Source: Pararge aegeria
Lineage: Eukaryota; Arthropoda; Insecta; Lepidoptera; Nymphalidae
Direction of reading: 5' to 3'
Assembly (NCBI RefSeq): GCF_905163445.1
Contig: NC_053184.1
Location: 9,858,001 to 9,922,000, forward strand
DNA length: 64,000 nucleotides
Under the pieces are notes generated by a model. That model was not told the origin of the DNA. It ran no database searches and saw nothing but the letters and a program-made list of their open reading frames with translations. Shown in pieces: positions 39,101 through 54,100 of the stretch; the first letter of the stretch is position 1, and each line of letters opens with the position of its first letter. Both the position numbers and the translations under genes were made by a program.

Positions 39101-42100
39101 TAGAAGTAGAGCTGTTCGTGACAGAGCTAGTCCGAGCAACTTTGCTCGTGCCGGTACAGACATATGAGGCTTAATATTTACACCTCACGTTTATGGACAC
39201 TCGGTGGCACTTTTTAAAAAGCATGCTTTGCAAGCATTTTCCCTTGCATGTCCTAAGAAGTGTCGCTCTGTTTACAGGCGGTGATTTTCCTCTTAACATC
39301 AGGTGGGTCATCTGCTCCGTCCAATTTTAATATAAACAAGCGCTAACAACATTCGTCTTACTGCTAATATGTACGTACGTATGTTAAGGACATATAAAGA
39401 GGATATCTAGAGAGGTTTTTAGAGCATATATCCACCACGCTGCACTCAAAAGCTTAACCCGTGGACTTTATTATTATTACCAGTTTAATTAAATGAAAAA
39501 GAACTAAGTTGTGATTGTAACTTTAGAGCCATGTTGTGGATGTGCCAATGCGAGATCTCAAAGTAGGTTAAATGCAGTTATTTTTTGGTTGGTCGTGTCT
39601 ACTTTGATGCTATTTTTGCGATCACTTAAATGTGTCTGCGGTAGAGTTTTATTTCAACAGCTTGCGGACGGGCTATTGAATGGAGTTTTAGAAATGTCAG
39701 TCAATAATGGAATAGCATTAAAAGACCTTTGTGCTATTAATTACGTTACTTTGTATTTACATAAAACCTTTTTTAATTTTATTTAAATATTTCGATTATA
39801 TCTTACTTATTAACCTTTATATTGAGTTCATTACACGAGAGCTGATAGTAGGTACTGGTACCACGTTTGTGATGGCATGGTATTGATAACAAAAGTAATA
39901 ATAGATAATTAATTATTGTATTATTTTGTGTATAACATACAACGGTAAGACGTTAGACGTCACTACTAACTGTCGCTACTAACTAACGTCATTTTCTTGT
40001 TTCTTGCGTGTGTACCGACTATTAGGTCATTGCGTCGCCTGCGTTCTGTTCTTCCAATTCCGACCAAAGTTATGTTGGCACATTCTCTTATTCTCTCTAT
40101 TCTTGATTATGCGGACGCAAGCTATCTTAACCTGACCGAGGACCAACTGAACAAACTTGAGCGTCTTCAAAATCTCGCTATTCGGTTCATATTTGGCTTA
40201 CGCAAATATGATCATGTATCTGAATTTAGACTAAAGCTTAAGTGGCTCCCTATTCGTCGTCGCCGGGATCTGCATGTTCTGTCGCTTCTGTACTCTGTGT
40301 TATTTAACCCTAAAACTCCCTCTTACCTAAAGGAGAAATTTAATTTTCTTGGAGTGCAGTCAGATATACGTTCTTGTCGTACGCTGACTTTGAGCATGCC
40401 GTTTCATAAAACTAAGTTTTATAAGCATTCATTCATTGTTCAAGCTACTGAACTGTGGAATGCACTCCCAATAAGCATACGACAGTCAAGGTCACTAGAC
40501 ATATTCAAAAATGCTGTTAAAGCCCATTATCTTGAACAATAAAGACGACAGTGATTAACTCTTACTCATATTTAAGTATGTTTTAGTATATATTAGTTTA
40601 TTATTTTTTTTATATTTATTATTATTAATATTTTATGTGTGTAATCTTGATAAGTATTAGTGTGTAATTGTTCGTAAGTATGTATATAATAATAATACAC
40701 CCCACCAATCGGTTTCCCTTGGTTTTCCTAATCCTAAGGTTGCCTGGAAGAGATCGCTACTAAGCGATAAGGCCGCCCTTTGTATCCTACTTTTTAAGTT
40801 TATTTTTGTTGTGTGCATTGTTTTTTTTTTTTTACTATTTGTAGTTTACAAATAAAGTGTATAAATAAATAAATAAATATGTCACTGAACTCCTCCGATT
40901 CAAACGGCCGGACCGATTTGAATGAAGTTTTTGGTATGCGTTTGTGTGGTACCCTGGATGGTTTAGATTTACAAATCAGCCCGACAGGTGGCGCTGGGGT
41001 CCGCTAGTTTCTATATAAAAGTATATTATTGTCTAAGCTGAATAAAAATTATATGTTTGAATGTTTTGTTTTTTATTATTTTTAAATTTTTGATTATTGT
41101 TATTTTTTGAGTGGTTTATTAGTATTGTTATTTTGTAATTCTTAATTTTATATAGCTATTTATATTATTTTTGTAATTGTTTGTAATTGTTAAATTCTTT
41201 TTATTGCCCCGGCGAGACGAATTGGGCAACTGTAATGTGTGTGTACCGGGTGTGTTCTTGCTAAATAAATAAAACCAGTCTCAGTTATTTTTTCTGCACT
41301 GCACTTTTTCACTGTGAACGAACAATGAACAAACAAAAAAATAAATACTGTCCGTCAAAGAAAAAAAGTAACTGTACATAATAATATTGAACAGGTAACT
41401 AAATATCATACCTCTTATGTGGGATGTTGGTTTCAAATTACAAAAATGTTTTTTAACAATAATTCCTTTTAGGAATGAGCCGAGATTGCGATTGGCTGAT
41501 ATATCCGTAGTAAAATTATACGGGACGCAGAGGTATAAGATAATTTATAACCTCGCTAACACAGAAGCGAGGGCCCGAGGCACGCACCGCGTTGCCTCAG
41601 GTTAGTCGCATCATTTATATTTTTCTGATGTTTGTTTATTTTTTATAGCCCTCTCTGTGAATGTCGGTTGCGAGATCTAAACAAAGAATGATAAAAGCCA
41701 AACGGTCGACGTCAGCTTTCGTTGCAAGAGATGTTAAATCAATTCATTTGACAAGAAAAGTTATTCGAATTAATTTTATTCATGATATTTTATTGTATAA
41801 TCGACGTTTGCTAAGTAAAGAATTTCAAGTTTTTGAAAGGAAACGAAGAAATACCTATTTGCTTTCTTTCGTCACTATAATAGAGGTCGACGCTGCCTAG
41901 CTAAAAGATTTTTTTTTGTTACGTTTATAGTTTTGTGCGTATATTAAGGGAGATTATCTATTGATAAATAACGTGCCTAATGTATATATTGTTTATGAAA
42001 TTCTCTGTGCACGAACTTAATAAAAACTAATACGACAAAGTTACCATTTTCGTAAAAGGCGACACATTATGTAATCCGGCTCTCCTTTTGGATAAATTTC

Positions 42101-45100
42101 CAATCAGAAAAGATTAAATCTGTTCCTTATTGGAGGAAATCCACCGCCGCGGGGTACACTCGGCTTTAAATGGAAGTACAACTGGATTTTAATCAATATG
42201 AGTTTCTGTGTGCGTAATACGAGTACGTATAAATGTAGGGGAAAGAAAATTAGATTTATTTTATTAGGAACATGTCTTATAAATAAATAAGAAGTAGAAA
42301 CATAAAACCTTTGTTATACGCAAAGGTTACAGAAACATTCAGTGTAAAAAATGGAGGTTATATTGAATGTTATCTGACGTAAATGAAAATATTATCGAAA
42401 TATGTATACTGTAAAGCAGTTTGTTTTGTGTCGCTACCTGTGAACATGCTCATTAATAAGAACGGGATTGAAATTATGGGTGTTCAGCCATTATTATTTT
42501 ATTTCAGTAATTTAAATTTTACTAACGAAAGTTTAAAATCCTAAATAGATCCTTTGAGTTTCTTGTCAAACCACACCAAATAGCAAAATGCTGTTGAGTG
42601 TATAAGGATATTTCACATTTCATATGGAAATGATTATATGAAGTAAATCAAAATAATCATATTTATTTTTCCATGCAAACTTATTATATTCTAAGGGTTT
42701 CACTTGTGATAACCCTTTCAAAGATAAAAGACCGACACGCGCTTAGAACCTACGCTACGCGACGCGTCCCTAATAAATTTACAGGAGTCACTTGATTTTC
42801 ATTTTGCACGTGATGTTGCATGTAGGGCTGTATCAGATTTTTTTCAGTAAAAACTATGGCAGTGGTTTACTCAAAAACTATTAGCGTTTCGGTTTCACAG
42901 ATAAGTCTAAGAGACAGTTAATAATGTACCTCTAAAGCACGTGAAGAAATAAGCATTGCAAAAGTCCTCCCTGGACGAATTCTGTCACAAAAAGCTGTGC
43001 TACTACAGACTACTAAAATTTACCATTGGCCATTAACCTGTTAGTTAACTAGTGACTATAGTGATCTGAGTATGACCTATGAATCGTACCGCAGTACTTT
43101 AGTACACGTAATTTGGTGGCTGAAGGAGCCACCAAATTACGTGTACTAAAGAAAAGTTCGTTACAGTAGGAATGTTGCCAACGAGTTTTTGGTGAAGAGC
43201 CTCTCACAAAATTTAGTTTAATTGTCACTTACGACCCTTCCAGCTCCATTAATAATCACATTGAATTGTTAAATGACATTGTTTGAACACTGTTAAAAAC
43301 GTTACTTTTGATTAAAAATAGGGTAGGTAGGTACCTTCTTATTAAAAAATTTGAAGTTATATTTGACTGAGCGTTAATTACTGTTTTAGATCAACATTTA
43401 TTCTAACGAGTTTTAAAATGTGTAATAACAAAGGAATCCTTTTATTATTTGAAACAGAAGCTGCGTACAATAAGTAAACTTAAAAAAGTTGAAGCATTGT
43501 TGTAGCCAAGTTTGCGTTATAACGTTGTGGGGTGACGTAACATAACTTTATGTACCTATTGGGCTAAATTACAAGTATTTTGAGCTTCGTCCCGTTTATA
43601 AAATTTGTCATTATAGATGTTGAGTAGAAAATACTTTAAAAACAAATACAATGTTGTGATACTTATGGCTAGATCTACATTTCTCGCCAAACACGTACAT
43701 ATTTGTATGGAACTCCTAGGTATATGGAGTATAAACTAACTACTTTACTGTTTCGGTTATTAGCGCCTATATATTCAAAGATTTTAGCTTACTCTATAAG
43801 AACATTTGAAATATCAAGTCTGTCTGTTGGTCATAACTCTACAATTAGTTCAAAAGACATTCTACCGGCAAGAAACCAGCAAAAACATTGCAGTTACTCT
43901 TTACAATTCATTTTGTTATATTATAAAGTTTATTAATTATTAAGTACTACTTGTAATTTAAATAATGACAAAGTTCTCATTGTATTGAGCTAATCGTGGT
44001 AAGTTTATCGTGTGCTAGTTACTCAGTCATACGGTACGGAAAAGTTCCTTTGGTCAACCGTCTGGGAGGCTGTTCCTGCTTTTGCATATTAAGTTAGATT
44101 CTAGAAGGAAAGTGCACTTTACATACCAAACTATTGATCTGTAAAGTGCATTCTGGCTATGATAGTCAGAAGCTGATATTTCGAGAGCCTGAATGTCCGT
44201 AAATTTTTCAAATAATGTAATTTGCTTTTATCATCTTATAGAACTTGGCTAATCCAAGGAACAATGAACTCATAGAAACAACAATAAAAAAAAAAATCTT
44301 CGTAGGATATGATGCAAGACTGCAGAATTTCTCTGCTTGCAATGTCCACATTGTTTTATACCAGTCGCTTTACCCCCTATGAAAAGGAAACTGTATTTAT
44401 TTACGTTTGGTAGAGTGTAGGTTTATACTGAAAACCAATTAATGTTTTCGATTCTGAAAAGAAAGCAGGGGTCGGCAGAAATCATATATCCCATGGGTAA
44501 TTGATAGGGTTCCGTAGGAAGAAATCCCACACATAGCCCGGTTTTATATGATTCAAATATTTATAACAGTAAAAATAAATGTTTTTAATTGACAATATAA
44601 CATCGATATATGCCATATTGTTAGTTCTATTTTCATCAAGTATTTGTATTTAAATAATGAAAAATTGTTATGTCAGCAACAATCTAAACTGCATTCCGGG
44701 TGAGTTAATAAAATGCTCTCTAACGAACGATTCGGGCATCCCGCGGCGGGTATGAACGATGATATATTAGAAATATAATATTTATGCATTTTATGTTCTG
44801 TTTTAACAAACCTATTGACATTGTTTCATGCTGTGCTAAGGGTTCTGTAATAAAATTAAAGCATTACCTTCTTTTTTGAGTTGGGGGTTTGATGTCTTTA
44901 CTACATTTTTTACTCGGTTTTATAATGTATGAAGAGTTACAGAAAATTAAACAACACAAATTGAGAATACTGGAATTACTACTGTACTGTGTACATTGTA
45001 ATATTTCTTAGTTACACTATTGCCAGGAAACGAATGCTAGTATGTACGATGGTGTCAAGCCCAACATTTCTGAACAGGTTGAGATGCAGATATGATCCTT

Positions 45101-48100
45101 AGAATCCTTAAGCTTGTATCATTCCGGGTGACACCGGTTTAATATTCAATTATTTTAGAAAAAGAGCACTCTTTTCATAAAATTTAGCTTTTGACTTTTT
45201 TTTCATTATAATAATATAGCAGCGATAGCCCAGTGCGTAGGACTTCGACTTCACTTTCGAATAGGCGAGTTCGAATCCCGGCGCGAACCTCTAACTTTTC
45301 TTAGTTATGTGCGTTTTAGGAATTCAAATATGACTCGCTTCAACGGTGAAGGATAACACTGCGAGGAAACCTGCATGTCTGAGAGTTCTCCAAAGGTTTG
45401 TGAAGTCCACCAATCCGCACTGGGCCAGCGTGGTGGACTACGGTCTGAACCCCTTCTAATTGTGGGAGAAGACCCGTGCCCTGTATTAGGCCGACAATGG
45501 GTGGTATAGTAATATGTGACGAACCGAGCTGATGGTCCACCTTTCGGTATGTGGAAAACCATATTAACAGAGCCACACTTCGCAGGGCAAGCAAGAACAT
45601 GTCTTATAAAGTGCTGAACTGTGTCCATCAATCTAAGGCGTATGTGCCTTTAATTATAACGGCAACCACGCCCTTCAGACCACAATCAGCAATATTGCTT
45701 GGCGGAAATAAGCGTGGTTAGTACCTACCTACTTCCCCTGTCGAGCTCTGTCACATAAAACTGTAATACTACTTAATATTTTGTGGAATTATATATATTC
45801 ATACTGTGTTTTGAAGTAGAATGAAACAAATGTGTTAAAAAATTGAGCCGAAAAGTTTGGTTTTGATTCCAAAACGAAAGTAGTTTTAAACTTCATTATA
45901 GATTTTAATAAACTTAAATATTCGTGATTATACTTATGATTCATTTATATTAAAAAATAGTATAAATGTTATGATAATAAAACAAATAAATATGAAATGT
46001 GACAGACGTTAAGAAACTCGTACCATAAGATCAATACAGTTTTATTGATACTCCCAATTAAAAATTTATGGTTGTACATTTATTGTACCAACAGAGCCAT
46101 AAAAATATGATTCCTATCGTTCACGTGGCTCTTGTTTTACGTTGTGTGTGATCAAGTTACAAATTTTATTGTAATGATTTTATATCCGACTATTATTATT
46201 TTGACGTCAATCTTGGGTTATAGTTCTACTACTAAGTAAATTACTAGTAGGTAAGTATTGTATTTGTTTTATTTCATTTGATACAAGGTAAAATGACAAA
46301 ATGTAGTAGTAGTAGGTAAATAATATCCATTTCCTTTTCATCGCACAAAATATTATAGCTGAGTTTTATATAGAAATGTCATCAATGTCAAGACGAAATA
46401 ACGACTCTCAGGCTGCACCTCGCTGTTGATAAAGTCTTACGTGTCTTCACCATATATATAATGACTTTTATTAGTCAGAGGCACACGCGGTTAATTAAAA
46501 AAATCGGATGACGACTTCAAAACGCATTACCAGTATTGTAAAATGCACGCTCCCAATGAATTTCGCAATGCAGCTTTATAGACTTCTGTGGCATGAAAGT
46601 CCACTAATAAACTTACACGTTCAAGCATATTCAGTTTCAGAATCATTCTAGTAGCAACTAAAGAAATATTAACATCAATTTATAAATAAGCCTAGGCATC
46701 AAAAGCGTTTATAAATCTTTGGTATGTATTTTTGCATTATTTTGGAAATTTTATGACGGTCACAGACACACTACACTCTTAAATTAAAACTAAAGCTACG
46801 AGGATTCTAAATGCGCCCCACTCCCAGACTTTCCCAGTAAGTTGCCAACCTATTGGTTTCATACGAAACGCAAAAATTGACAGTGCCGTAAAGGTATACT
46901 TTCAACGTTGCAAATTTGGCATGAAAATTACAGATCATCAAAAGTTACTGCTTTAAGAAGAATCCTACATTCAAAACGGGTATTCTTTTTGTGATCACAT
47001 TTCAGAGTGTCATGTGGCTTGTATTATCACTTACCTATAAAATAGGCGAGCATGGCCGCTAGGATAACGCAGAGGCATATCATAGCTATGGCCAAGCACT
47101 TCCACGTGCATCGATGCTGACATCGTTTGTCGATGTGGAAGCGGGAGGGGGAGTAGACTGGCACCGGACTGGGCTGGCTGGCCCTCAGCGGAAACACAGG
47201 CATCACGAGAGGCTGGTTCGCGAGCTGGCAGTGACCCAGGGTGCCACCGCCCATCCCGCTTGACATGCCCGTGCCGCCCATCCTGTTAAAAACAAACATA
47301 AAATAATGAGTATTTCTGGAAGTATAAAATCGTCGCGAAAAGAGGACTTCTTTTATTTTGTTTTAGCTGAAGATGTAATCAACTTTACAGGGAATGACTG
47401 TTTTTACTAGAAAAAAACCTCGATGATACTTCAGTTTCAGTCAAGAACTCGTGAGCATGTTAAAAGACGGAGAGCGGTTCACAATAACTCACTATGAATA
47501 AACAGTAACGAAAAAGGTTTTAATTCCAAAAAAATGTTCCAGTTCAACTATTCAAATGATCAGCACCTTTCCAATGTTCGTGTGAATAAACAGTGCATAA
47601 ATAAAAATTCCGACCTTATGCCACATTTTATATATTTATATATGACAGAATAATTTAATCACATTCCAGTAAAGTAATACACTGATGATCGTGATGATGG
47701 TGAAATGGACGAGTATCCCACCATCGAAAACAAAGGTCAGGATGAAGGTATAAAGCACGATGAAACGTAAGGCAATGTAAAAAAGATTAAAATCAACTTA
47801 TATTCTGAAAATAAAAGAATAGAAATACTATTCTATTGTCTGAACGGACCATCTACCTGTTTTGGAGATCATAAAAGATTTAACAACTGTTACAGCGCGA
47901 ATCAATGTTCCACACCATATGGTAAAATATTTAATGCAATCAAAACGTATCATTATCAGGGATGCCGACAAAAAAGCATAATCGGGCATTTGAAAATGTC
48001 CGCCTCAAGAAACCATTAATCAATTAGCCGAAGTTCGCTGTCACGACTGAATTTAAGCTTCGGAGCTAAAACATATGGCGTTAAGTCCGATGCGCCTACC

Positions 48101-51100
48101 AACTGACGCCATTATAAAGACCCATAGACAAAAGGATAAGCAAAAAATTGAAATAATTGGTCCAAATTTAGCGAAATAACTTGACTTCTAAAGGGTTCAC
48201 GTTAAGCACCATCTTCACTGCATTTTTGTTCTGTTCTTTTAAAGATGAAACGTGATGTAAAATATATTTAACGACATGAAATTACGACAGATTACCATAA
48301 TTGTTTTGGTTACTTAGAATAGATAAATTTACTTCCTGTTAGTTTTATATCTTCTTATATAAAACATAGGTACTACTTGATCTGAATAAGAGATTACTTT
48401 AAGATGGTTTTTTATTAAAAAACCTTTTTCAATCGTTTTTTCTTTGAGATTACTGATCATAATATATTGGTCATTCAACTGTACTCGGAATTGATTTTGT
48501 TACGTGAATAGTTATTAGCTTTTTTGTACTTCGTACTCGTAATCTTTGTAGATGCCATTACTAAAGCAATCTCATCATTTCCGCGCGTTACCAAAATGAG
48601 GCGACCATTACTGTATTTACGGAAATTGTGTTTTAATGCTAAATTAGCTTATCAAAACTTAAGCTATGAATGATATAGATAAATAACGACTAGATTTGCA
48701 GGGTGACTGGTGAGCAGTGTGTTACTAGTGTCAGTTAGTGTAACTTGACATCAAATAGTGCAATCTGCATATTGTCTGCCAAAAGTTTCGAAAGAAATCC
48801 ATTGTGGGAATTAAAATTAGCTTTCTATAACAATATGATTTTGATGGTGATTTTTAACGTAGATAATCAATAATATGTAGCAAATCACATTTATTTAGTT
48901 AAGCTTATCATGAAATTGAATAATTAAAGTGAAAAAGTTGTTTGCATAATTGGTTATATGTATAAACACATTGGTCATGATAATTATTTTATTGCAAAAT
49001 CTTGGTGTTAAACTACCCGATATAATCTGGTTTAAAACGGTGGTAAATAAGATAGATTCGTAAAAGTGCATCTGCAATGTACCTTTATAATTAATTTTAA
49101 TAATTTGTGCCAATGATGCATAGATAAAACTTCACGTGTATTTTCTACTATACCCAATGTTTCACCAGTCAGAATAAAACGAGTCAGGCAAAGGGAAGAA
49201 AAACTAAGACAATTAAGGGAGCTGACGACAGTGACTATTGTAGGACATCGTCGCGATATTTCAAGCGGTGCAGCGGACGGACGGGTGTTCGTTAAGATTT
49301 TGACAGGCTCTCGTCGTGAGCGAGCTCTTAATGAAGCGGTAAATAATGAGGTGCTGTGCAGCACGAGAGTCGTGTCTAATTAACGCGAGCGCTCGCGTTT
49401 GTATGCCGCACATATCCTCGTATTACGATCCTTACACGCTATTACGTTGAACAAAAGCCCCATTGAGCAGTAACGGCAAATATCGTTTTCCGACATGGAG
49501 GGTAAAAAAAGCAGCGACGCGTTGTTCCCGACAGGTACGAGAAGGAACTCGTTAGACGTCCGTGTCTGAACAGAGTCGCACAGTTTTTATCGTTATAATC
49601 GCGCGTGCAGCGGTCAATTCTAGTTTAGAAGCGGTCTGGCCGACCTCTAACTCGGAAACGAGATAAAACAAAAAGAGAAAAATGCAGGCACGGGCCGTGA
49701 GAACGCGTCTCCTCCGCCGCGGTCGTTCTATACCGTCCATTTATCTTGCACAGTCGTGCTCGTGCGTTCGACCGGACAGCGATGTGCTTTTATTGCATTG
49801 TGCCCTTAAATATAGGTCTGCGGTGGGAGCCCGCCATGCAGACCATATAAGATCATGCCAAAATTGGCCGTGGAATGTGTAGCTTACAAAATAACAAGTT
49901 CAAATTAAAATGCGTTAAATAACAAAGCTCATGGATAGGTACTTAAACACAGAATATATAATGCTGTAATATATTAACTTCATACCATTCTTGAAAAAAA
50001 AGCGAAGGTATTTTTAATGTTAAAACACTATACGGGCTATAATATTATGAGAGATATATATTATATGTGAATAATACTAGATATGAATAATAAGGCGCAG
50101 AATTAAGAACATAATAAGGTTGATAATGATGAATAATACTTTTACAGCTACTGTTCAAGTTCAAGACTAGACGATCTCTTGTAAGCACTATTTCAAACGT
50201 TTAAAAAAAAGGGAAAAGTGAAAAAGTCGAAAACGAGAAGTAGAAAAGGTTAAAAATTTCATGTTCTGTTTATAGTGCAATAAAAAATAAATATTACGCG
50301 CAAATACGCATATAAATATCCCATCCTCGTCGCCACTTGTAGGATCTGCTAATAGCGTCCCCTAGTCACTGACTCGGCAATGCTCATGACCAACTGTCAC
50401 ACGTCTACTCTCGCCTGCGGCTCGGGTAATACTGACGTAGTAACATTGCTCAGGATACACGAGACAGTGTAATCACATACACTACATCAGGTACAAGTAT
50501 TTATAGAAATCGAAATGAAGCATTATTTTAAGTAGTAGGTTTTAGCATATTATAAGGTATCTTAAAAGTAATTGCTGTATGAATTGAATGGGGCATATTA
50601 ATAATAGATTGGAGAACAACTTTCAATGGTGATTGCACTGTTTGATTGTTTAAATAGCTTCATTGTGTTGAATCCATTGAGGAGATAAAACGTTTCTGTG
50701 ACTAATTACAAGGTAGAAACATCGCTCTGTCACAAAAGAATACGTAGGTTAGATAATAACATCAAATAAGAAGAGGTAGGGTAACCTAAGAACTTTATAC
50801 AAAGAGAATTCATAAATAGTAAGTGGTATCGATCGAGTTGAATTTGTAAGTCGATTCAAGCCCCGTCCCCGTCGGCCCCGACTCACGCTGCAAGTCACGG
50901 GTGTAAATTTAAGAAAGCCCCTCAATTTAAAGCGAAATGTATAACAATAGCGTCACCCTGTTCCGCCAATTTCCGCCCTCAACGTTCACGTTTAGTACCG
51001 AAACAAGAAAAACTTTTAAAAACCGCAAAGGGCATGAAAATAGAAGGATTTACGCAACTTTTAATTAACAATATATATATAGTCACCAATTATTATAGAC

Positions 51101-54100
51101 GTCATCTCTAAACTTATAATTATGAAACCGTCAATCACAGGGGCTAAAACGGTACGCTTGCAGGAAAACTAATCTCAAAGATATTTATTTTATCGTTTAT
51201 CCAATCTTTCAAGATACTTTACATCTGGTTGCCAGACATTATGGTTGATATTTCACGTAACACTTGAAAGCCACTGCACTATCAAATATATAATCTCGTT
51301 ATAAAACATGATAAAAATAATAATTTTAATAAGTATAATCATTTAAACGAGAATGTTCTGAAGGTGCCGGTTGGGCGAAGACACCCATTGGTTTAATTAA
51401 AAACATTTGTCAAAATGGCTCTCTGGTTAGGGATTTTGTTCATTTGAAAGAATGTATTCGTAATAAGCGATTATAACGTATGGCAGCCGATTAGATTAAT
51501 ATTTGTTGCGGTGGGTGTATGATTATATATTTTATTATAGTCCATAAATTTGATTTCTACCATTGTCAGATGACGGCTGGGTTTCATTCAAAGCGTGGTA
51601 ATAAGCTTCGATAAATTCGCATTTTGTGCAATACAAGTCGAGATGTCAGGATTTAAATCTAGCTCTCTGGGAAACGTTGAACCCGGTTCCCTTATTAATA
51701 ACTCTCATACCGTTGTTTGTTTTACTCGCTTCGAGTTCGGTTAGGTAATGCTGAAGTTGATTCATGAATGGGAGAGTGTGCCTCTTGCGAGCAGGTTCGC
51801 ATACACGGATATATTTAGCAAACATCATTTTCCAAGAAATACATCTTGCGACGGAAACTTTAACAAATTGTAGCTACGCTACGGGCGCTCTATAAATATT
51901 ATCATCCACTCAAAATTCCTTACCTTTAGGTACCATTAGGACGTATAACTACTTTTTTGTAATATTTGATAAAATAAGCTGGTGAAGGCGTAATAACATA
52001 TACTTATATATATACATAGATATATAAAGTACTCTTTAGATAAATTAATGAACTATAGAAAAAACATATAACAATAGACATTCTTATAAAACGTTCAGCC
52101 AAAAGCAATTTCTTGCAAAATTTTGCCCTGATGAAAAATCAGAAAGGTTTTGATTTATGATCCACAAAGTGCCAAGTATTCGTACATAATCTTGCGCTGT
52201 CTTTCAAGCTTACCGCTTTCCTAATGCGCTTCGGGCAGTATAATCGCGAGAATGAATGGAAGTGATACTGAATAAGCGTCCAATTACCGCCGTAGACTGG
52301 GGGGACCCGCACGTAAATAATCCTGCTCACGCGCAGAAACCCGATAGTGATAAACAATTTTCCATTAGCCAAGCGATGCCTGAGTAAGGGGCGAACATTT
52401 CCAATTTCCATACCTAACTGAGAGCCCGTATGCGATGGCGATAACCTTTTATTACGGAGTTGTCGTTTGAAGATATTATTATGGTAATGCCAAAGGAATG
52501 CAAATTTAACGCGGCAATAGATTCTAGAAGAATAGCGTGCACTAGGCTAAAGAGATTCGATTCAACTGTAGGATTTAACTTAAGTGCTCCATATTTCATT
52601 TTCTTGGTAGTATTGTATTTGCAAACGTAGAAAAGTTTCACTAAAAAAAGGTTGTTCTATAAACAAAGGAGGAGTTGGGAGGCATTTTAAATTATGAGCA
52701 GACTGTGTTTTTTAGATAAAGATCAGCGGTGTGGCCGCGGCGTCTCGGCCGGGCGCGGAACGCAAGTCTTAACTAAACGCTCGCTATTGTTCAGCGAAAC
52801 GGAAAAACAGTTTCGCAAGCGAGTCCCCAGCCGCCCGGTCGTATTTCACCCCGAGTTCAATATTATTTCGGCAGTGGCACAAAGAAGCGGAAGGCCCGTG
52901 CCGACGCCGCGGGCGCCTCTCGCATCCTTCCACAATATTGTCCTCCCTTCTGCCTTCGGTTACACTGTAAATATTTTTCGGCGTCTCCCTGATTGAAAAA
53001 TGTTATCACATTCCCTAAATTTTCCCCAATATCAGATTCAAGTGACAACTAATATAAGCAGCAAGAGCGAGTACTGTATATTCGGGTACTTTTACTTAAA
53101 CAAATATAAGAATATTTTGGATAAGAATATTTTGGTGTACTGAAAAAAGAAAAGTATTTTTAATGGATTCAACTTAATGGAGTTGGGAAAGCCTATCTTT
53201 TAAAACCCCAAATAGGAAGATTTTATTGGACAGAATCAAGATTCATTGAAAGTATTTCACAAGATTATATTGAAATACTTATAACTTTTATATTAAAAGC
53301 TGTCCCGGCGAACTTCGTACATTTTTTTTTTGATAAATTTAATAATAATAAATAAATAAATATTTTAATACTTATTATCCTATTCCGGTCTAAGAGGAAT
53401 CCAAAAAATCAAATATCATAAAAATTGGTCCAGCCGTTCTTGAGTTATAAATGGTGTAACTTACACAACTTTCTTTTATATATATAGATTAAAGAGCATT
53501 TAACCATAAAATAAATAAATATACTATGACATTAGAAGGGATGACTGATAAATATTTACATAAATAATATACATAAGAACTAATGTACAGATGAACACCC
53601 AGACACTAAATATTAACATACTACATTGTAATAAAAAAAAACCAGTTGCGGGAATCGAACCCACAGCCTTCGACTTCGAAAAGCAGGATCGCTTGCCACT
53701 GCGTCAATCGGCCATCATTTTAGTATATTACTATTTGTATAGTAAACAAGAAAACTGCCAAACCAAAATAATATAAGTTTGTTACGTATTGTAAGAGCTT
53801 TCTTGTTACTTCTTGCTGGATTGTCTTAGCAGTCATTATTTTAAAAGCTCCACAAACTGAAGCAGTAAAAGTTTATAACCCATATATAATTACCTTGACA
53901 TTCAAAATGAAAGCCACATTATAATAAAAAAGCAGTAAAAGTGCAGTCGCAAGAGATAAAATATGTCTAGTAGTAGAAATATAACATTTGCTATTTTAAA
54001 ATTGGGAGGGGGTGAGTTGGTTGCAAAATTGGTACCTACCAATACTTTACACCCTCTACAAATGTGTAAGTACAAATGGCAAATATAAAATGACAATAAG

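Noticed and set aside
43235..43291. 57-nt cassette exon with GTAAGTG donor
   Set aside because: Divisible by three but carries a stop in the phase required between exons 2 and 3, and the acceptor is weak.
51917..51972. Exon ending at AAAG|GTAAGG in intron 1
   Set aside because: No acceptor gives a length divisible by three, and the ATG inside ends in the wrong phase for exon 2.
52207..52221. 15-nt in-frame microexon in intron 1
   Set aside because: Open and in phase, but so short that chance is the likelier explanation and the acceptor is ordinary.
52694..52996. 100-codon + strand ORF in a GC-rich block
   Set aside because: No recognisable domain and no supporting splice or promoter signal; GC-rich sequence produces long chance ORFs. 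Kept only as a CpG-block finding.
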